A stretch of DNA of 41,396 bases from Burkholderiaceae bacterium (lineage in GTDB: Bacteria > Pseudomonadota > Gammaproteobacteria > Burkholderiales > Burkholderiaceae_E): NCBI GenBank assembly GCA_900299025.1, contig OMIE01000099.1:1-41396 (forward strand), read 5' to 3'. The notes under the pieces were generated by a model, which was given only the letters and a program-made list of their open reading frames with translations, had not been told where the DNA came from and made no database searches. Shown in pieces: positions 10,143 to 18,898 of this stretch (positions are counted from its first letter, which is position 1; each line of letters starts with the position of its first letter). The translations under genes and the position numbers were made by a program.

Positions 10143-11252
10143 ATGAGTCATTCAAGCGTTGTGCCTTTTAGATCAAAGCAATCGATGTTGGAGCGCCTTC
10201 AACAGTCGCTCAAAAAGCCGGTACTTCAAGCGATACGTTCGATTAAGCGGCCTACCCGAGTTGCTTTGGCCGTTTGCGCCTTAATGAGCGGGGCAACCTT
10301 CCCCAGCCTGAGTCAGGCTTGGGAGCCGACTAAGGCCGTCGAATTTATTGTTCCAGCAGGCACGGGCGGTGGCGCAGATCAGATGGCGCGTTTTATCCAA
10401 ACTGTGGTTTCCAAACACAATTTAATGAAGCAGCCCATGGTGGTGCTAAATAAGGGCGGCGGTGCGGGCGCAGAAGGCTTTCTGATGATGAAGGGTTCGA
10501 AGGGTGACCCCCACAAGCTTGTGATAACGCTATCGAATCTGTTTACGACACCGCTTGCGACTGATGTGCCGTTTAACTGGCGCGATCTCACACCGCTACA
10601 AATGATGGCACTTGATCAGTTCGTGCTTTGGGTCAATGCTGAAAAGCCCTACAAGAATGCCAAGGAGTATGTCGCAGCAGCCAAAGCGGCAGGTGCGGGC
10701 AAGCTAAAAATGGGGGGTACCGGGTCACGGCAAGAGGACCAAATCATCACGGTTGCGATGGAAAAGCAAGCGGATGTGAAATTTACTTATGTGCCCTTTA
10801 AGGGCGGTGGCGAAGTCGCGGTTCAATTGGTCGGCAAACATGTCGACTCAACCGTCAACAATCCGATTGAAGCGGTGGCTCAATGGCGTGGTGGCAAGTT
10901 GCGCCCCTTGTGTGTTTTCGATAGCAAGCGCATGCCTTACAAGGCAAAAGTCACCGACACCATGGCATGGTCCGATATTCCCTTATGCAAAGAGTCAGGC
11001 CTCGATGTGGAATATGTCATGCTCCGAGGCATTTTTATGGCACCCGAGGTAAGCGCCGATCAGCAAAAATTCTTCATTGATCTGCTGCAAAAGGTCCGTG
11101 AAACCCCCGAGTGGAAGGAGTTTATGGAGCGTGGTGCATTTAACACCACAACCATGAACGGTGCTGCCTTTACTGACTGGCTTGGTAAAGAAGAAGCTCG
11201 GCACATGATGCTGATGAAGTCAGCGGGATTCTTAGCTGGCCGCGGCAAGTAA
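10143..11252 (+). CDS. TTT transporter periplasmic binding protein (TctC/Bug family)
   Basis: A 369-residue solute-binding protein of the tripartite tricarboxylate transporter class. The mature protein begins near WEPTKAVEFIVPAG, the typical Bug start, with GTGGGADQMAR forming the first carboxylate-binding loop. ATG 10143 is preceded by AAGGAG (10131-10136, spacing 6). This gives an unusually long, basic, 36-residue leader before the hydrophobic signal core, so ATG 10185 is an alternative. An open frame back to a GTG at 10098 lacks a good ribosome site. It is followed by its own TctB and TctA, so it is a full transporter, not an orphan. Its place between formate and oxalate genes suggests a small dicarboxylate ligand, possibly oxalate (inference). 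Confidence 0.9.
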   Translation: MSHSSVVPFRSKQSMLERLQQSLKKPVLQAIRSIKRPTRVALAVCALMSGATFPSLSQAWEPTKAVEFIVPAGTGGGADQMARFIQTVVSKHNLMKQPMVVLNKGGGAGAEGFLMMKGSKGDPHKLVITLSNLFTTPLATDVPFNWRDLTPLQMMALDQFVLWVNAEKPYKNAKEYVAAAKAAGAGKLKMGGTGSRQEDQIITVAMEKQADVKFTYVPFKGGGEVAVQLVGKHVDSTVNNPIEAVAQWRGGKLRPLCVFDSKRMPYKAKVTDTMAWSDIPLCKESGLDVEYVMLRGIFMAPEVSADQQKFFIDLLQKVRETPEWKEFMERGAFNTTTMNGAAFTDWLGKEEARHMMLMKSAGFLAGRGK

Positions 11253-11289
11253 ATCTTTTTCCTGCTTGGCATAGCTCATCAATCAGTGA

Positions 11290-11312
11290 CCACCGGTGCG
11301 TGGCGCCGGTGG
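11290..11312 (+). promoter_or_regulatory. intercistronic hairpin between binding protein and TctB genes
   Basis: CCACCGGTGC (11290-11299) pairs with GCGCCGGTGG (11303-11312) with one G-T wobble and a 3-nt loop. No T-run follows and the stem ends just before the AGAGGGA of the next gene. It therefore looks like an mRNA-stabilising or processing hairpin, not a terminator. Such hairpins after binding-protein genes commonly raise the level of the binding protein over the membrane subunits. The function here is inferred. Confidence 0.6.
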
Positions 11313-11325
11313 CAGAGGGAGAATC

Positions 11326-11844
11326 ATGGTGAATAAAGAGCCTGACCTTGAACAAGTGCCTGAAGTTTCTGCAACAAGCCGTCGAAGCATGGAGATCGCA
11401 ATATCGATTGGCCTACTCGCCTTAGGAATTATTGTCGTTGGCGACAGCTGGCGCATCGGAGCAAGTTGGGCGGAAGACGGACCTCAGGCGGGTTATTTTC
11501 CCTTTTATATCGGTCTGATCATTTGTATAACAAGTCTGATCAATTTGATCAAAGCGTTTAAAGCATCCGCCGACGAGTCATTTGTATCAAAAAAGGCGCT
11601 GGGACTGGTACTCACGGTGTTGCTTCCAACGATCGTCTATGTCGGACTGATTCAATGGCTCGGAATTTATCTGGCGTCGACCCTTTTCATCGCGGCTTTC
11701 ATGTGGCGACTTGGAGGCTATGGCCTAGCCATGATCGTGCCAATTTCAATAGGCGTAAGCCTGCTCTTTTTTGTGATGTTTGAGATGTGGTTCACCGTCC
11801 CACTACCGAAAGGCCCGATTGAGGCCATGCTAGGTCTTGCTTAA
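11326..11844 (+). CDS. TTT transporter small membrane subunit (TctB family)
   Basis: A 172-residue protein with four hydrophobic segments (about residues 25-45, 60-80, 95-125, 130-160). It contains the family feature of a short loop with GPQAGYFPFYIG after the first membrane helix. TctB is the small inner-membrane partner of TctA. ATG 11326 follows AGAGGGA at about 11314-11320; the frame is open to a GTG at 11296, but that lies inside the intercistronic hairpin and has no ribosome site. It sits between the binding protein and TctA genes in canonical C-B-A order. Confidence 0.85.
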   Translation: MVNKEPDLEQVPEVSATSRRSMEIAISIGLLALGIIVVGDSWRIGASWAEDGPQAGYFPFYIGLIICITSLINLIKAFKASADESFVSKKALGLVLTVLLPTIVYVGLIQWLGIYLASTLFIAAFMWRLGGYGLAMIVPISIGVSLLFFVMFEMWFTVPLPKGPIEAMLGLA

Positions 11845-11927
11845 TGCTCGACCCAGGAAGCCCCCGGGCATCAGCGAGCGATTGGTTATAGCAAGCGCTT
11901 TCGGCAAATCAAATATTAGGACATCAC

Positions 11928-13412
11928 ATGGATGAGATCCAATCATTGATTCAGGGCTTTTCGATTGCCCTGTCCCCGTTCAATTTAATGCTGATGGTGA
12001 TCGGCGTTTTACTTGGTGTGATTATTGGCGTGCTGCCAGGACTAGGAGGCGCCAACGGCGTCGCCATACTGCTGCCGCTGACCTTTACCATGCCGCCAAC
12101 GTCGGCCATTATTTTGCTTTCTTGCATTTATTGGGGCGCCTTGTTTGGTGGCGCTATTACTTCTATTCTTTTTAACATTCCGGGTGAGCCCTGGTCAGTG
12201 GCGACAACCTTTGATGGCTACCCGATGGCTCGTGTTGGCAAAGCTGGTCAGGCGCTTGCTGCTGCCTTTACCTCTTCATTCGTCGGTGCATTCGTGGCGG
12301 TGATTCTCATTACCTTTCTTTCGCCGGTGGTTGCCAATTTCGCGCTTCAGTTTGGCCCGCCGGAGTTTTTCTCGGTGTATTTGCTGACTTTCTGTGCCTT
12401 TGTTGGGATGGCAAAAGGATCGGCGATGAAAACCATCACTGCGATGATGGTTGGATTCGCCCTCGCCTCGGTCGGTCTTGATACCGTTACGGGGCAGCTT
12501 CGATTGACTTTCGGACAGACCGAACTACTAAAAGGTTTTGATTTCTTGATTGCGGTGATTGGCCTTTTCGGCATCGGTGAGATTCTGCAGACACTTGAAG
12601 AGGGACTAGCCTTCAAGGGCGCAAAGGCCAAGCTCAATTTGCGCACCGTGCTTGAAACCTGGAAAGAACTGCCGCGCTATTGGCTTACTTCGGTACGCAG
12701 CTCGATCGTTGGCTGCTTCATGGGCGTGGTTCCCGGAGGCGCAACACCGGCGTCGTTTATGAGCTATGGGCTCGCCAAGCGTATGTCACCCCGCGGTGAG
12801 CATTTTGGAAAAGGCGAGATGGAAGGGGTTGTAGCGCCCGAAACTGCTGCCCATGCCGCGGGCACCTCAGCCTTGCTTCCCATGCTAACGCTCGGCGTTC
12901 CCGGATCGCCCACAGCAGCGGTATTGCTCGGCGGCTTATTGATTTGGGGCCTCCAACCTGGTCCCTTGCTCTTTGTTGAGCAAAAGGATTTTGTCTGGGG
13001 TCTGATCGCCAGTATTTATCTTGGGAATGTGGTCGGATTGATCATCGTCTTAAGTGCCGTTCCACTTTTTGCTGCGATCTTGCGGATTCCATTTTCGATT
13101 ATTGCGCCCGTTATTTTGGTCATTTGTGCCATTGGCGCATACACCGTGCACAACTCGATGTTTGATGTTTGGTTGATGGTGATTTTTGGTGTGGTGGGAT
13201 ATGTCTTCAAGAAACTCGACTATCCCTTTGCACCGTTGGTGCTGGCACTGGTGCTTGGCGATCGTGCCGAGGACGCGTTTCGACAGTCGATGCTTTTGTC
13301 ACAAGGCGACCTCAGCATCTTTTTCAGTAACCCCTTGGTTGGCGGCATCACTGGTTTTGCGCTCGTGATGTTGTTCTGGCCGCTTTTGTCAGGGCTAAAA
13401 AGTAAGGGCTAA
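11928..13412 (+). CDS. TTT transporter large membrane subunit (TctA family)
   Basis: A 494-residue inner-membrane protein of about 11-12 helices. It shows the TctA signatures: GVLPGLGGANGVAILLPLTF near residue 35, the pore segment YWGALFGGAITSILFNIPGE near 66-85, and the second-half repeat with GVVPGGATPASFMSYG and TLGVPGSPTAAVLLGG. TctA is the ion-coupled channel-forming subunit that takes up carboxylates delivered by the periplasmic binding protein. AGGA at 11919-11922 precedes the ATG. With oxc and frc directly downstream, it is the only transporter in the island and the natural candidate for importing the pathway substrate (inference). Confidence 0.94.
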   Translation: MDEIQSLIQGFSIALSPFNLMLMVIGVLLGVIIGVLPGLGGANGVAILLPLTFTMPPTSAIILLSCIYWGALFGGAITSILFNIPGEPWSVATTFDGYPMARVGKAGQALAAAFTSSFVGAFVAVILITFLSPVVANFALQFGPPEFFSVYLLTFCAFVGMAKGSAMKTITAMMVGFALASVGLDTVTGQLRLTFGQTELLKGFDFLIAVIGLFGIGEILQTLEEGLAFKGAKAKLNLRTVLETWKELPRYWLTSVRSSIVGCFMGVVPGGATPASFMSYGLAKRMSPRGEHFGKGEMEGVVAPETAAHAAGTSALLPMLTLGVPGSPTAAVLLGGLLIWGLQPGPLLFVEQKDFVWGLIASIYLGNVVGLIIVLSAVPLFAAILRIPFSIIAPVILVICAIGAYTVHNSMFDVWLMVIFGVVGYVFKKLDYPFAPLVLALVLGDRAEDAFRQSMLLSQGDLSIFFSNPLVGGITGFALVMLFWPLLSGLKSKG

Positions 13413-13413
13413 T

Positions 13414-13500
13414 TTAGGGCTATGCGTAGTGGCGAAGTTAGGACTATGCGTAGTGGCGAAGTTAGGACTATGCGTAGTGCGGAATTAAGGGCTATGAGTA
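13414..13500 (+). repeat. 24-bp tandem repeat in the tctA-oxc gap (about 3.6 copies)
   Basis: Units begin at 13414, 13438, 13462 and 13485. The core reads TTAGG-(A/G)-CTATGCGTAGTGG, followed by CGAAG; the third copy has slipped bases and the fourth is truncated and diverged. A shorter AGGGCT motif recurs on both sides, including at the tctA stop. The array fills the first half of the 197-bp gap before oxc. It has no coding role that I can see. It could be a variable-number repeat or a set of regulator sites. Confidence 0.88.
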
Positions 13501-13609
13501 CGGGCTGCGCAAAGGGCATCAATAAGGGCTCAGTCATAGCCGTGTAGTTTTTGATCGCAGTTATCACGATAAAGATTAATAACATTTCAACGAGAGAGAC
13601 GACTAGACC

Positions 13610-15370
13610 ATGGAGCAAAATCAAGTTGCGGGCAGTGCTGCCCAATCCGAAACCGCTGCGGGGCCTGCGCTTACCGACGGATTTCACGTCGTAATTGAAG
13701 CACTGAAAGCCAATGATATCGATACTATTTTTGGATTGGTTGGCATACCGATTACCGACCTTGCGCGGCTTGCGCAAGCGCAAGGCCTACGATTCATCGG
13801 TTTTCGCCATGAGCAGCATGCTGCTAATGCAGCAGCCATTGCAGGCTTTATCACCCAAAAGCCTGGTATTGCACTAACGGTTTCAGCACCGGGCTTTCTC
13901 AACGGGCTTGTTGCTTTGGCTAATGCAACGGTTAATTGTTTTCCTATGATTCTCATTAGTGGATCAAGTGAGCGCGAGATTGTTGATCTTCAACAGGGCG
14001 ATTACGAGGAGATGGATCAACTTAATATCGCTAAGCCCTTCGCCAAAGCCTCCTTTAGAGTCAACCATATTGAAGACATCGGTATCGGTTTTGCACGCGC
14101 GATCCGCGCGGCGCTGTCGGGTCGACCCGGTGGGGTTTACCTTGACCTGCCCGCCAAGTTACTCGCTCAAACCATGCCGCTTGAAGCAGCCAAGCGTTCC
14201 TTGGTAAAGGTTGTTGACCCCGCACCTCGACAAATTCCTGCTCCGGACGCTGTAGCGCGAGCGCTTGATGTGCTTAAGGGATCCAAGCGTCCGCTGATTC
14301 TGCTTGGCAAGGGCGCCGCCTATGCACAGGCCGATGAGGCTATTGCTGCGCTCATTGAACGATCGGGTATTCCCTATCTGCCCATGTCGATGGCTAAAGG
14401 ACTACTACCCGATACCCATCCTCAATCTGCGTCTGCCGCGCGTTCTTTTGTGCTGGCCCAAGCCGATACGGTACTTTTGATCGGCGCGCGGTTGAACTGG
14501 CTCCTATCACACGGCAAGGGTGCAACTTGGGGTGCGGAGGAGAAACAGTGGGCGAGTAAGCGCTTTGTCCAAATCGACATAGCGGCTACCGAAATGGATA
14601 GCAATGTACCGATCGACGCACCCTTAGTCGGTGATATTGGCTCTTGTGTGGAGGCACTCTTAGCGGCGATGGGTGGTGACTTCGCTCGAGCCGACCCATC
14701 GTGGGTGAATGCAGTAGCCGAGAAAAAAGCTAAAAACATCGAAAAGATGAGTGCAAGTCTCAACGCCAATCCAAGCCCCATGAATTTTCATAGCGCTTTG
14801 CGTGCGATTCGCGATGTCATGCGCGAGCACCCGGATGTGTATTTGGTCAACGAGGGCGCAAATACCCTTGACTACGCTCGCAGCATTATCGACATGGCAA
14901 AGCCGAGAAAGCGGCTCGATTCGGGTACAAGGGGTGTGATGGGCATTGGTATGGGCTACGCTATTGGCGCGGCAGTCACCAGTGGGAAACCCGTTGTGGC
15001 CATCGAAGGCGATAGTGCCTTTGGCTTTAGCGGTATGGAAGTTGAAACAATATGCCGTTATAACTTGCCAATCACTACGGTCATTTTCAACAACAACGGC
15101 GTTTATCGTGGTACCGATACAAATCCTACTGGCGGCAGCGATGTTGCCCCGACCGTTTTTGTCAAGGGCGCACGCTACGACAAAATGATTGCAGCCTTTG
15201 GTGGTATTGGAAAGCACGTCACCACGCCCGATGAACTCGCAGCAGCCATCCAAGAAGGCATTCGCTCGGGCCATCCAACGCTCATCAATGCTGTCATTGA
15301 CGAGAGGGCGGGCACAGAAAGCGGCCGACTAACCAATTTAAATCCGCAAAGCGGCGCGAAAAAGAGCTAA
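13610..15370 (+). CDS. oxc: oxalyl-CoA decarboxylase
   Basis: This 586-residue thiamine-diphosphate enzyme converts oxalyl-CoA to formyl-CoA and CO2. It aligns closely by eye with the Oxalobacter formigenes enzyme: the catalytic glutamate in FRHEQH is E68 (E56 there), and the active-site pair in GDYEEMDQ is Y132-E133 (Y120-E121 there). The ThDP/Mg site [14 protein letters not shown] lies near residue 470, and the C-terminal lid has ESGR. These make oxalyl-CoA decarboxylase more likely than a 2-hydroxyacyl-CoA lyase. The N-terminus is about 12 residues longer than the Oxalobacter protein. It follows the 24-bp repeat array, and frc lies 58 nt downstream. Confidence 0.96.
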   Translation: MEQNQVAGSAAQSETAAGPALTDGFHVVIEALKANDIDTIFGLVGIPITDLARLAQAQGLRFIGFRHEQHAANAAAIAGFITQKPGIALTVSAPGFLNGLVALANATVNCFPMILISGSSEREIVDLQQGDYEEMDQLNIAKPFAKASFRVNHIEDIGIGFARAIRAALSGRPGGVYLDLPAKLLAQTMPLEAAKRSLVKVVDPAPRQIPAPDAVARALDVLKGSKRPLILLGKGAAYAQADEAIAALIERSGIPYLPMSMAKGLLPDTHPQSASAARSFVLAQADTVLLIGARLNWLLSHGKGATWGAEEKQWASKRFVQIDIAATEMDSNVPIDAPLVGDIGSCVEALLAAMGGDFARADPSWVNAVAEKKAKNIEKMSASLNANPSPMNFHSALRAIRDVMREHPDVYLVNEGANTLDYARSIIDMAKPRKRLDSGTRGVMGIGMGYAIGAAVTSGKPVVAIEGDSAFGFSGMEVETICRYNLPITTVIFNNNGVYRGTDTNPTGGSDVAPTVFVKGARYDKMIAAFGGIGKHVTTPDELAAAIQEGIRSGHPTLINAVIDERAGTESGRLTNLNPQSGAKKS

Positions 15371-15428
15371 GCCTCCATGGCCCCAAGCGTCGCATGCTAA
15401 TCCCTTTTTTCTTTCTCGAGAGGTCTTC

Positions 15429-16697
15429 ATGAGTCAAGCGCTTCAAGGCATTCGTATCTTGGATATGACACACGTCCAAGCCGGTCCTACCTGTTCACAA
15501 TTGCTCGCCTGGATGGGAGCAGATGTTATTAAATTCGAACCCCCACAGGGTGACGCAACCCGAGGGCAGCTTCGCGATGTGCCTGGCGCGGATAGCCTTT
15601 ATTTCACCATGCTCAATTGCAATAAGCGTTCGATCACGGTCAACATGAAGCCAGCCGAGGGCAAGCTGATTTTTGTTGATTTGCTCAAAGTTTGCGATAT
15701 CGTTATGGAAAATTTTGGCCCTGGTGTGCTCGATCGACTCGGGTTTACTTGGGAGAAGATTCACCAGATCAATCCAAGGATTGTCATGGGTTCGATCAAG
15801 GGTTTTGGTTCAAGTGGCCCTTATGCGGAGTTCAAGGCCTACGAAAATGTTGCTCAGGCGATGGGTGGGGCCATGAGCACCACGGGCGTGCCTGATGGCC
15901 CCCCCTTTGTCACCGGCGCGCAAATCGGCGACTCTGGCACAGGCTTGCATTTGGCCATCGGATTACTCGGTGCGCTGCAGCAGCGCCATCGTACCGGCCT
16001 TGGCCAGTATGTCGAGGTGGCGATGATGGATTCAGTCATGAATCTTTGCCGCGTCAAATTTCGTGACCACCAACGCCTGAGTCGGGGGCCACTGCCCGAA
16101 TACTCAGTGCCCACCGAAGGCCTAAGCGAAACGCCGCGCGCAGGCAATGATTCAGGTGGTGGTCAACTTGGTAACGCGATTCAGTGCAAGCCTGGCGGAC
16201 CCAATGACTTTATTTATGTCGTTGTCCAAGAAGCGGTATGGGACGCGCTTGCAAAGCGAATTGGACCGAGTCTTGGCCGTCCTGATCTTGCGACCGAAGC
16301 GAAATTTGCAACGATTGCAGAGCGGCGCAAGCACCAAAACGAAATGTGGTCGCTTATTACCCAATTCGCATCCTCCTATACCAAGCGTGAGTTCATGGCG
16401 ATTCTCAATGAACTTGACGTACCTTGCGGCCCCATTATGTCGACGGCCGATTTGGCCGACGATGAGCACGTACGAGGAAGAGATATGTATGTTGAACTTG
16501 ATCACCCGCAACGCGGGTCCTGGTACAACGTGGGCATGCCGATCAAACTATCCGACTCCCCTGCCATCATCAGCCGCTCACCCACGTTGGGCGAGCACAA
16601 CGACGAGGTCCTTGCCCAAGTATTGGGCTACGACGCCTCAACGATTGACAGTCTACGAGCGGCAGGTGCGATGTCTGCCCCTGCTAAAAAAGCATAA
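15429..16697 (+). CDS. frc: formyl-CoA:oxalate CoA-transferase (class III)
   Basis: A 422-residue class III CoA-transferase that exchanges CoA between formyl-CoA and oxalate, regenerating oxalyl-CoA and releasing formate. The catalytic aspartate is D168 in QIGDSGTGLH (D169 in Oxalobacter). The flexible glycine loop is present as DSGGGQLG, one glycine shorter than the Oxalobacter loop. The C-terminal LDVPCGPIMS and LGEHNDEVL segments are typical of the family. GAGAGG lies just upstream of ATG 15429. Pairing with oxc makes oxalate the expected acceptor and distinguishes it from the many other family members, including the CoA-transferase at 17643-18863. Confidence 0.95.
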   Translation: MSQALQGIRILDMTHVQAGPTCSQLLAWMGADVIKFEPPQGDATRGQLRDVPGADSLYFTMLNCNKRSITVNMKPAEGKLIFVDLLKVCDIVMENFGPGVLDRLGFTWEKIHQINPRIVMGSIKGFGSSGPYAEFKAYENVAQAMGGAMSTTGVPDGPPFVTGAQIGDSGTGLHLAIGLLGALQQRHRTGLGQYVEVAMMDSVMNLCRVKFRDHQRLSRGPLPEYSVPTEGLSETPRAGNDSGGGQLGNAIQCKPGGPNDFIYVVVQEAVWDALAKRIGPSLGRPDLATEAKFATIAERRKHQNEMWSLITQFASSYTKREFMAILNELDVPCGPIMSTADLADDEHVRGRDMYVELDHPQRGSWYNVGMPIKLSDSPAIISRSPTLGEHNDEVLAQVLGYDASTIDSLRAAGAMSAPAKKA

Positions 16698-16709
16698 GGA
16701 GCAGTAAAC

Positions 16710-17639
16710 ATGCGTGTGGCCATCATTGGACAGCAAGATTTCGGCAAGTCGGTACTCGAAGCGTTTTTAGCGCGAGGTGACGAGGTTGCTGGTGTCTTTT
16801 GTGCCCCTGAAAAAGAGGGTGCAAAACCCGACCCACTCAAGGTCTTGGCGCAAGAAAAGGCTTTGACGGTTTATCAGTTTAAATCCTTGCGAGAGCCTGA
16901 AGCGATCGAGGCGATGAGAGCCTTGCAAGTTGACATCGGCATCATGGCATTTGTGTTGCAGTTTGCGCCACAGGAATTTGTAAACATTCCACGTCTTGGA
17001 ACGATACAATATCACCCTTCCCTACTGCCACGCTATCGCGGACCAAGTTCAATCAATTGGCCTATCATTCGCGGTGACAAGAAGACGGGTCTGACGATTT
17101 TCAGGCCTAGCGACGGCCTTGACGAAGGAGCGGTCGTGCTCCAAAAAGAAACTGTCATTTCAGACGATGACACACTTGGCACGGTTTACTTCGATCGCTT
17201 GTTTCCGATGGGGGTTGCAGCCATGCTTGAGGCCGCGGACTTGGTCTACGCCGGCAAGCATCATGAATTGATCCAAGACGAGAATCTTGCCAGCTACGAG
17301 GGTTGGTGTCGCGCTGCCGAAGCAAGGATAAACTGGGCCAATCATGCTGATTATGTTTATAACCTTATCCGAGGTTGCAACCCTGCCCCTGGCGCCTGGG
17401 GCATGCTTGCGGGCAAAAAGGTTCAATTTTTCGATGCCCGCAAACATCTGGTGAGAACTTTTGGAGCGGTTAAAGGAAAAATTGGCGAGGTCACCGATTT
17501 AAGTGAGAAAAGCTTTTTCATCACCGTACAGGGCGGGCGAATCGAGGTCTTCAAATTGAAGCATGAGGACGGGAAGAAACAATCGGCCGCTGAGTTTGCA
17601 GCGGCCTACGATTTGAAAAATGGAAGCGTTTTCAGCTAA
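16710..17639 (+). CDS. stand-alone ALDH1L1-N-type formyltransferase/hydrolase
   Basis: This 309-residue protein has the N-terminal Rossmann formyltransferase fold (about 1-200) and the FMT C-terminal domain (about 205-309). It resembles the hydrolase domain of animal 10-formyl-THF dehydrogenase (ALDH1L1), not Fmt: it opens with VAIIGQQDFGKSV and carries YHPSLLPRYRGPSSINW and GDKKTGLTIF. The catalytic pair is H102 and D138 (H106 and D142 in ALDH1L1). The carrier and aldehyde-dehydrogenase domains of ALDH1L1 are absent. It starts 12 nt after frc, so it is co-transcribed with the oxalate genes. It could hydrolyse 10-formyl-THF to formate, or move a formyl group between formyl-CoA and THF; sequence does not decide. 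Confidence 0.85.
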   Translation: MRVAIIGQQDFGKSVLEAFLARGDEVAGVFCAPEKEGAKPDPLKVLAQEKALTVYQFKSLREPEAIEAMRALQVDIGIMAFVLQFAPQEFVNIPRLGTIQYHPSLLPRYRGPSSINWPIIRGDKKTGLTIFRPSDGLDEGAVVLQKETVISDDDTLGTVYFDRLFPMGVAAMLEAADLVYAGKHHELIQDENLASYEGWCRAAEARINWANHADYVYNLIRGCNPAPGAWGMLAGKKVQFFDARKHLVRTFGAVKGKIGEVTDLSEKSFFITVQGGRIEVFKLKHEDGKKQSAAEFAAAYDLKNGSVFS

Positions 17640-17642
17640 ATC

Positions 17643-18863
17643 CTAGATCGCCCCGCCAGCGCGCAACTCAGCAATTTGCAAGTCACTCAGTCCGAGGTCT
17701 TTTAGCACGGCGTCTGTGTGTTGACCGAGTGTAGGAGGGGGTACCTCGTGATGAATCGTCGTTGATGAAAAACGCATCGGCGACGCGATCTGTGGCACAA
17801 AGCCCGCCAGAGGATGGGGGAGGTCAAAGCGGATGCCGCGAGCCTTTACCTGCTCCTCCTCGAAAGCCTCATGGATTGTGTTGATCGGTCCATTAGGTAC
17901 ACCAGCCTCCTCGAGCAAGGCCACCCAGGCCTTGGTGGTGCGCTTGCTGAAAAGTTCGTTGAGAATGGCATCGAGTGCTTCACGATGCTGAACCCTTGAG
18001 GCATTCTTAGAAAACCTTGGATCGCTTGCGAGATGCTCGCAGTCAGCGGCTTTACAAAACTTCTGAAACAAATTGTCGTTGCCACATGCTAAGACCACCG
18101 CACCATCTTGCGTGGGAATCACCTGATAAGGAACGATCGTTGGATGCGTGTTGCCGATACGCCCTGGGGCATGACCGGTGGTGAGATAGCTCATGCCTTG
18201 AATGGACAAAAAGGCCATAGCGGTATCGAGTAATGCCATGTCGATATGCTGGCCCTCCCCTGTCTTTTCGCGATTGGCAAGTGCAGCACAAATAGCAATG
18301 CTTGCGTACATCCCCGTGAGTATGTCGATAATCGGCACGCCAACCCGCATAGGCCCTCCACCGGGTAGCCCATCGGCATGACCGGTCACACTCATCAGGC
18401 CGCTCATGCCCTGGACCATGAAATCATAGCCTGGCCGTTCGCGGTAAGGTCCTGAATGACCAAATCCGGTGACTGAGCAATAAATGAGTCGCGGGTTGAG
18501 CAACTTCAAAGTTTCGTAATCCAGACCATATCGTTCTAAATCACCAAATTTATAATTTTCGATTAAGACATCACAGCTTGCAGCAAGCTTTCTCACTAAA
18601 TCCTGTCCTTGAGGCTTGGAAAGATCAATCGTGATCGACTTTTTGCCACGATTGGCGGCAAGAAAATAAGCCGCCTCCGAAGTTGGCTTGCCTTCAGCAT
18701 CTGATAAATAAGGCGGGCCAAAGGCTCGTGAATCATCGCCCTTTAATGGGCGTTCAACCTTAATAACTTCAGCGCCCAGGTCAGCCATGTTTTGACCTGC
18801 AAAAGGGCCTGCCAGGACCCGGCTTAAATCAAGAACCCGAATATGAGAAAGTGGACCGGCCAT
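17643..18863 (-). CDS. class III (CaiB/BaiF) CoA-transferase, substrate unknown
   Basis: A 406-residue class III CoA-transferase with the N-terminal VLDLSRVLAGPFAGQNMADLGAEV-like opening split over residues 10-34 and the catalytic aspartate D170 in GVPIIDILTG. It looks closer to the succinyl-CoA:dicarboxylate group (the SUGCT-like family) than to Frc, and lacks the Frc-type GGGQ loop; this assignment is by eye. ATG 18863 is preceded by AAAGG with 8-nt spacing; the frame is open to a TTG at 18884. It is the last gene of the minus-strand set behind the Bug gene. Its stop lies 3 nt from the stop of the formyltransferase gene, so the two converge with no room for a terminator. Confidence 0.88.
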   Translation of the reverse strand: MAGPLSHIRVLDLSRVLAGPFAGQNMADLGAEVIKVERPLKGDDSRAFGPPYLSDAEGKPTSEAAYFLAANRGKKSITIDLSKPQGQDLVRKLAASCDVLIENYKFGDLERYGLDYETLKLLNPRLIYCSVTGFGHSGPYRERPGYDFMVQGMSGLMSVTGHADGLPGGGPMRVGVPIIDILTGMYASIAICAALANREKTGEGQHIDMALLDTAMAFLSIQGMSYLTTGHAPGRIGNTHPTIVPYQVIPTQDGAVVLACGNDNLFQKFCKAADCEHLASDPRFSKNASRVQHREALDAILNELFSKRTTKAWVALLEEAGVPNGPINTIHEAFEEEQVKARGIRFDLPHPLAGFVPQIASPMRFSSTTIHHEVPPPTLGQHTDAVLKDLGLSDLQIAELRAGGAI

Positions 18864-18898
18864 CTTAAAAACCTTTTCGATCAATCGTCATTAATGCA

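Noticed and set aside
13414-13500. CRISPR array
   Set aside because: The units are directly adjacent 24-bp tandem copies with no unique spacers, and no cas gene is present.
13409-13783. Reverse-strand frame reading through the 24-bp repeats
   Set aside because: Because 24 is a multiple of three the repeat gives a periodic peptide, but it has no ribosome site and overlaps the start of oxc.
14660-15274. Reverse-strand frame of 204 codons within oxc
   Set aside because: It is antisense to the ThDP-binding and C-terminal domains of oxalyl-CoA decarboxylase and shows no family features.
13610-15370. 2-hydroxyacyl-CoA lyase instead of oxalyl-CoA decarboxylase
   Set aside because: The Oxalobacter-type active-site residues, the C-terminal ESGR lid and the adjacent frc all favour Oxc.
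16710-17639. Methionyl-tRNA formyltransferase (fmt)
   Set aside because: The active-site region YHPSLLPRYRG and the N-terminal GQQDFG match the ALDH1L1 hydrolase domain rather than the Fmt pattern NVHASLLPRWRG, and no def gene is adjacent.
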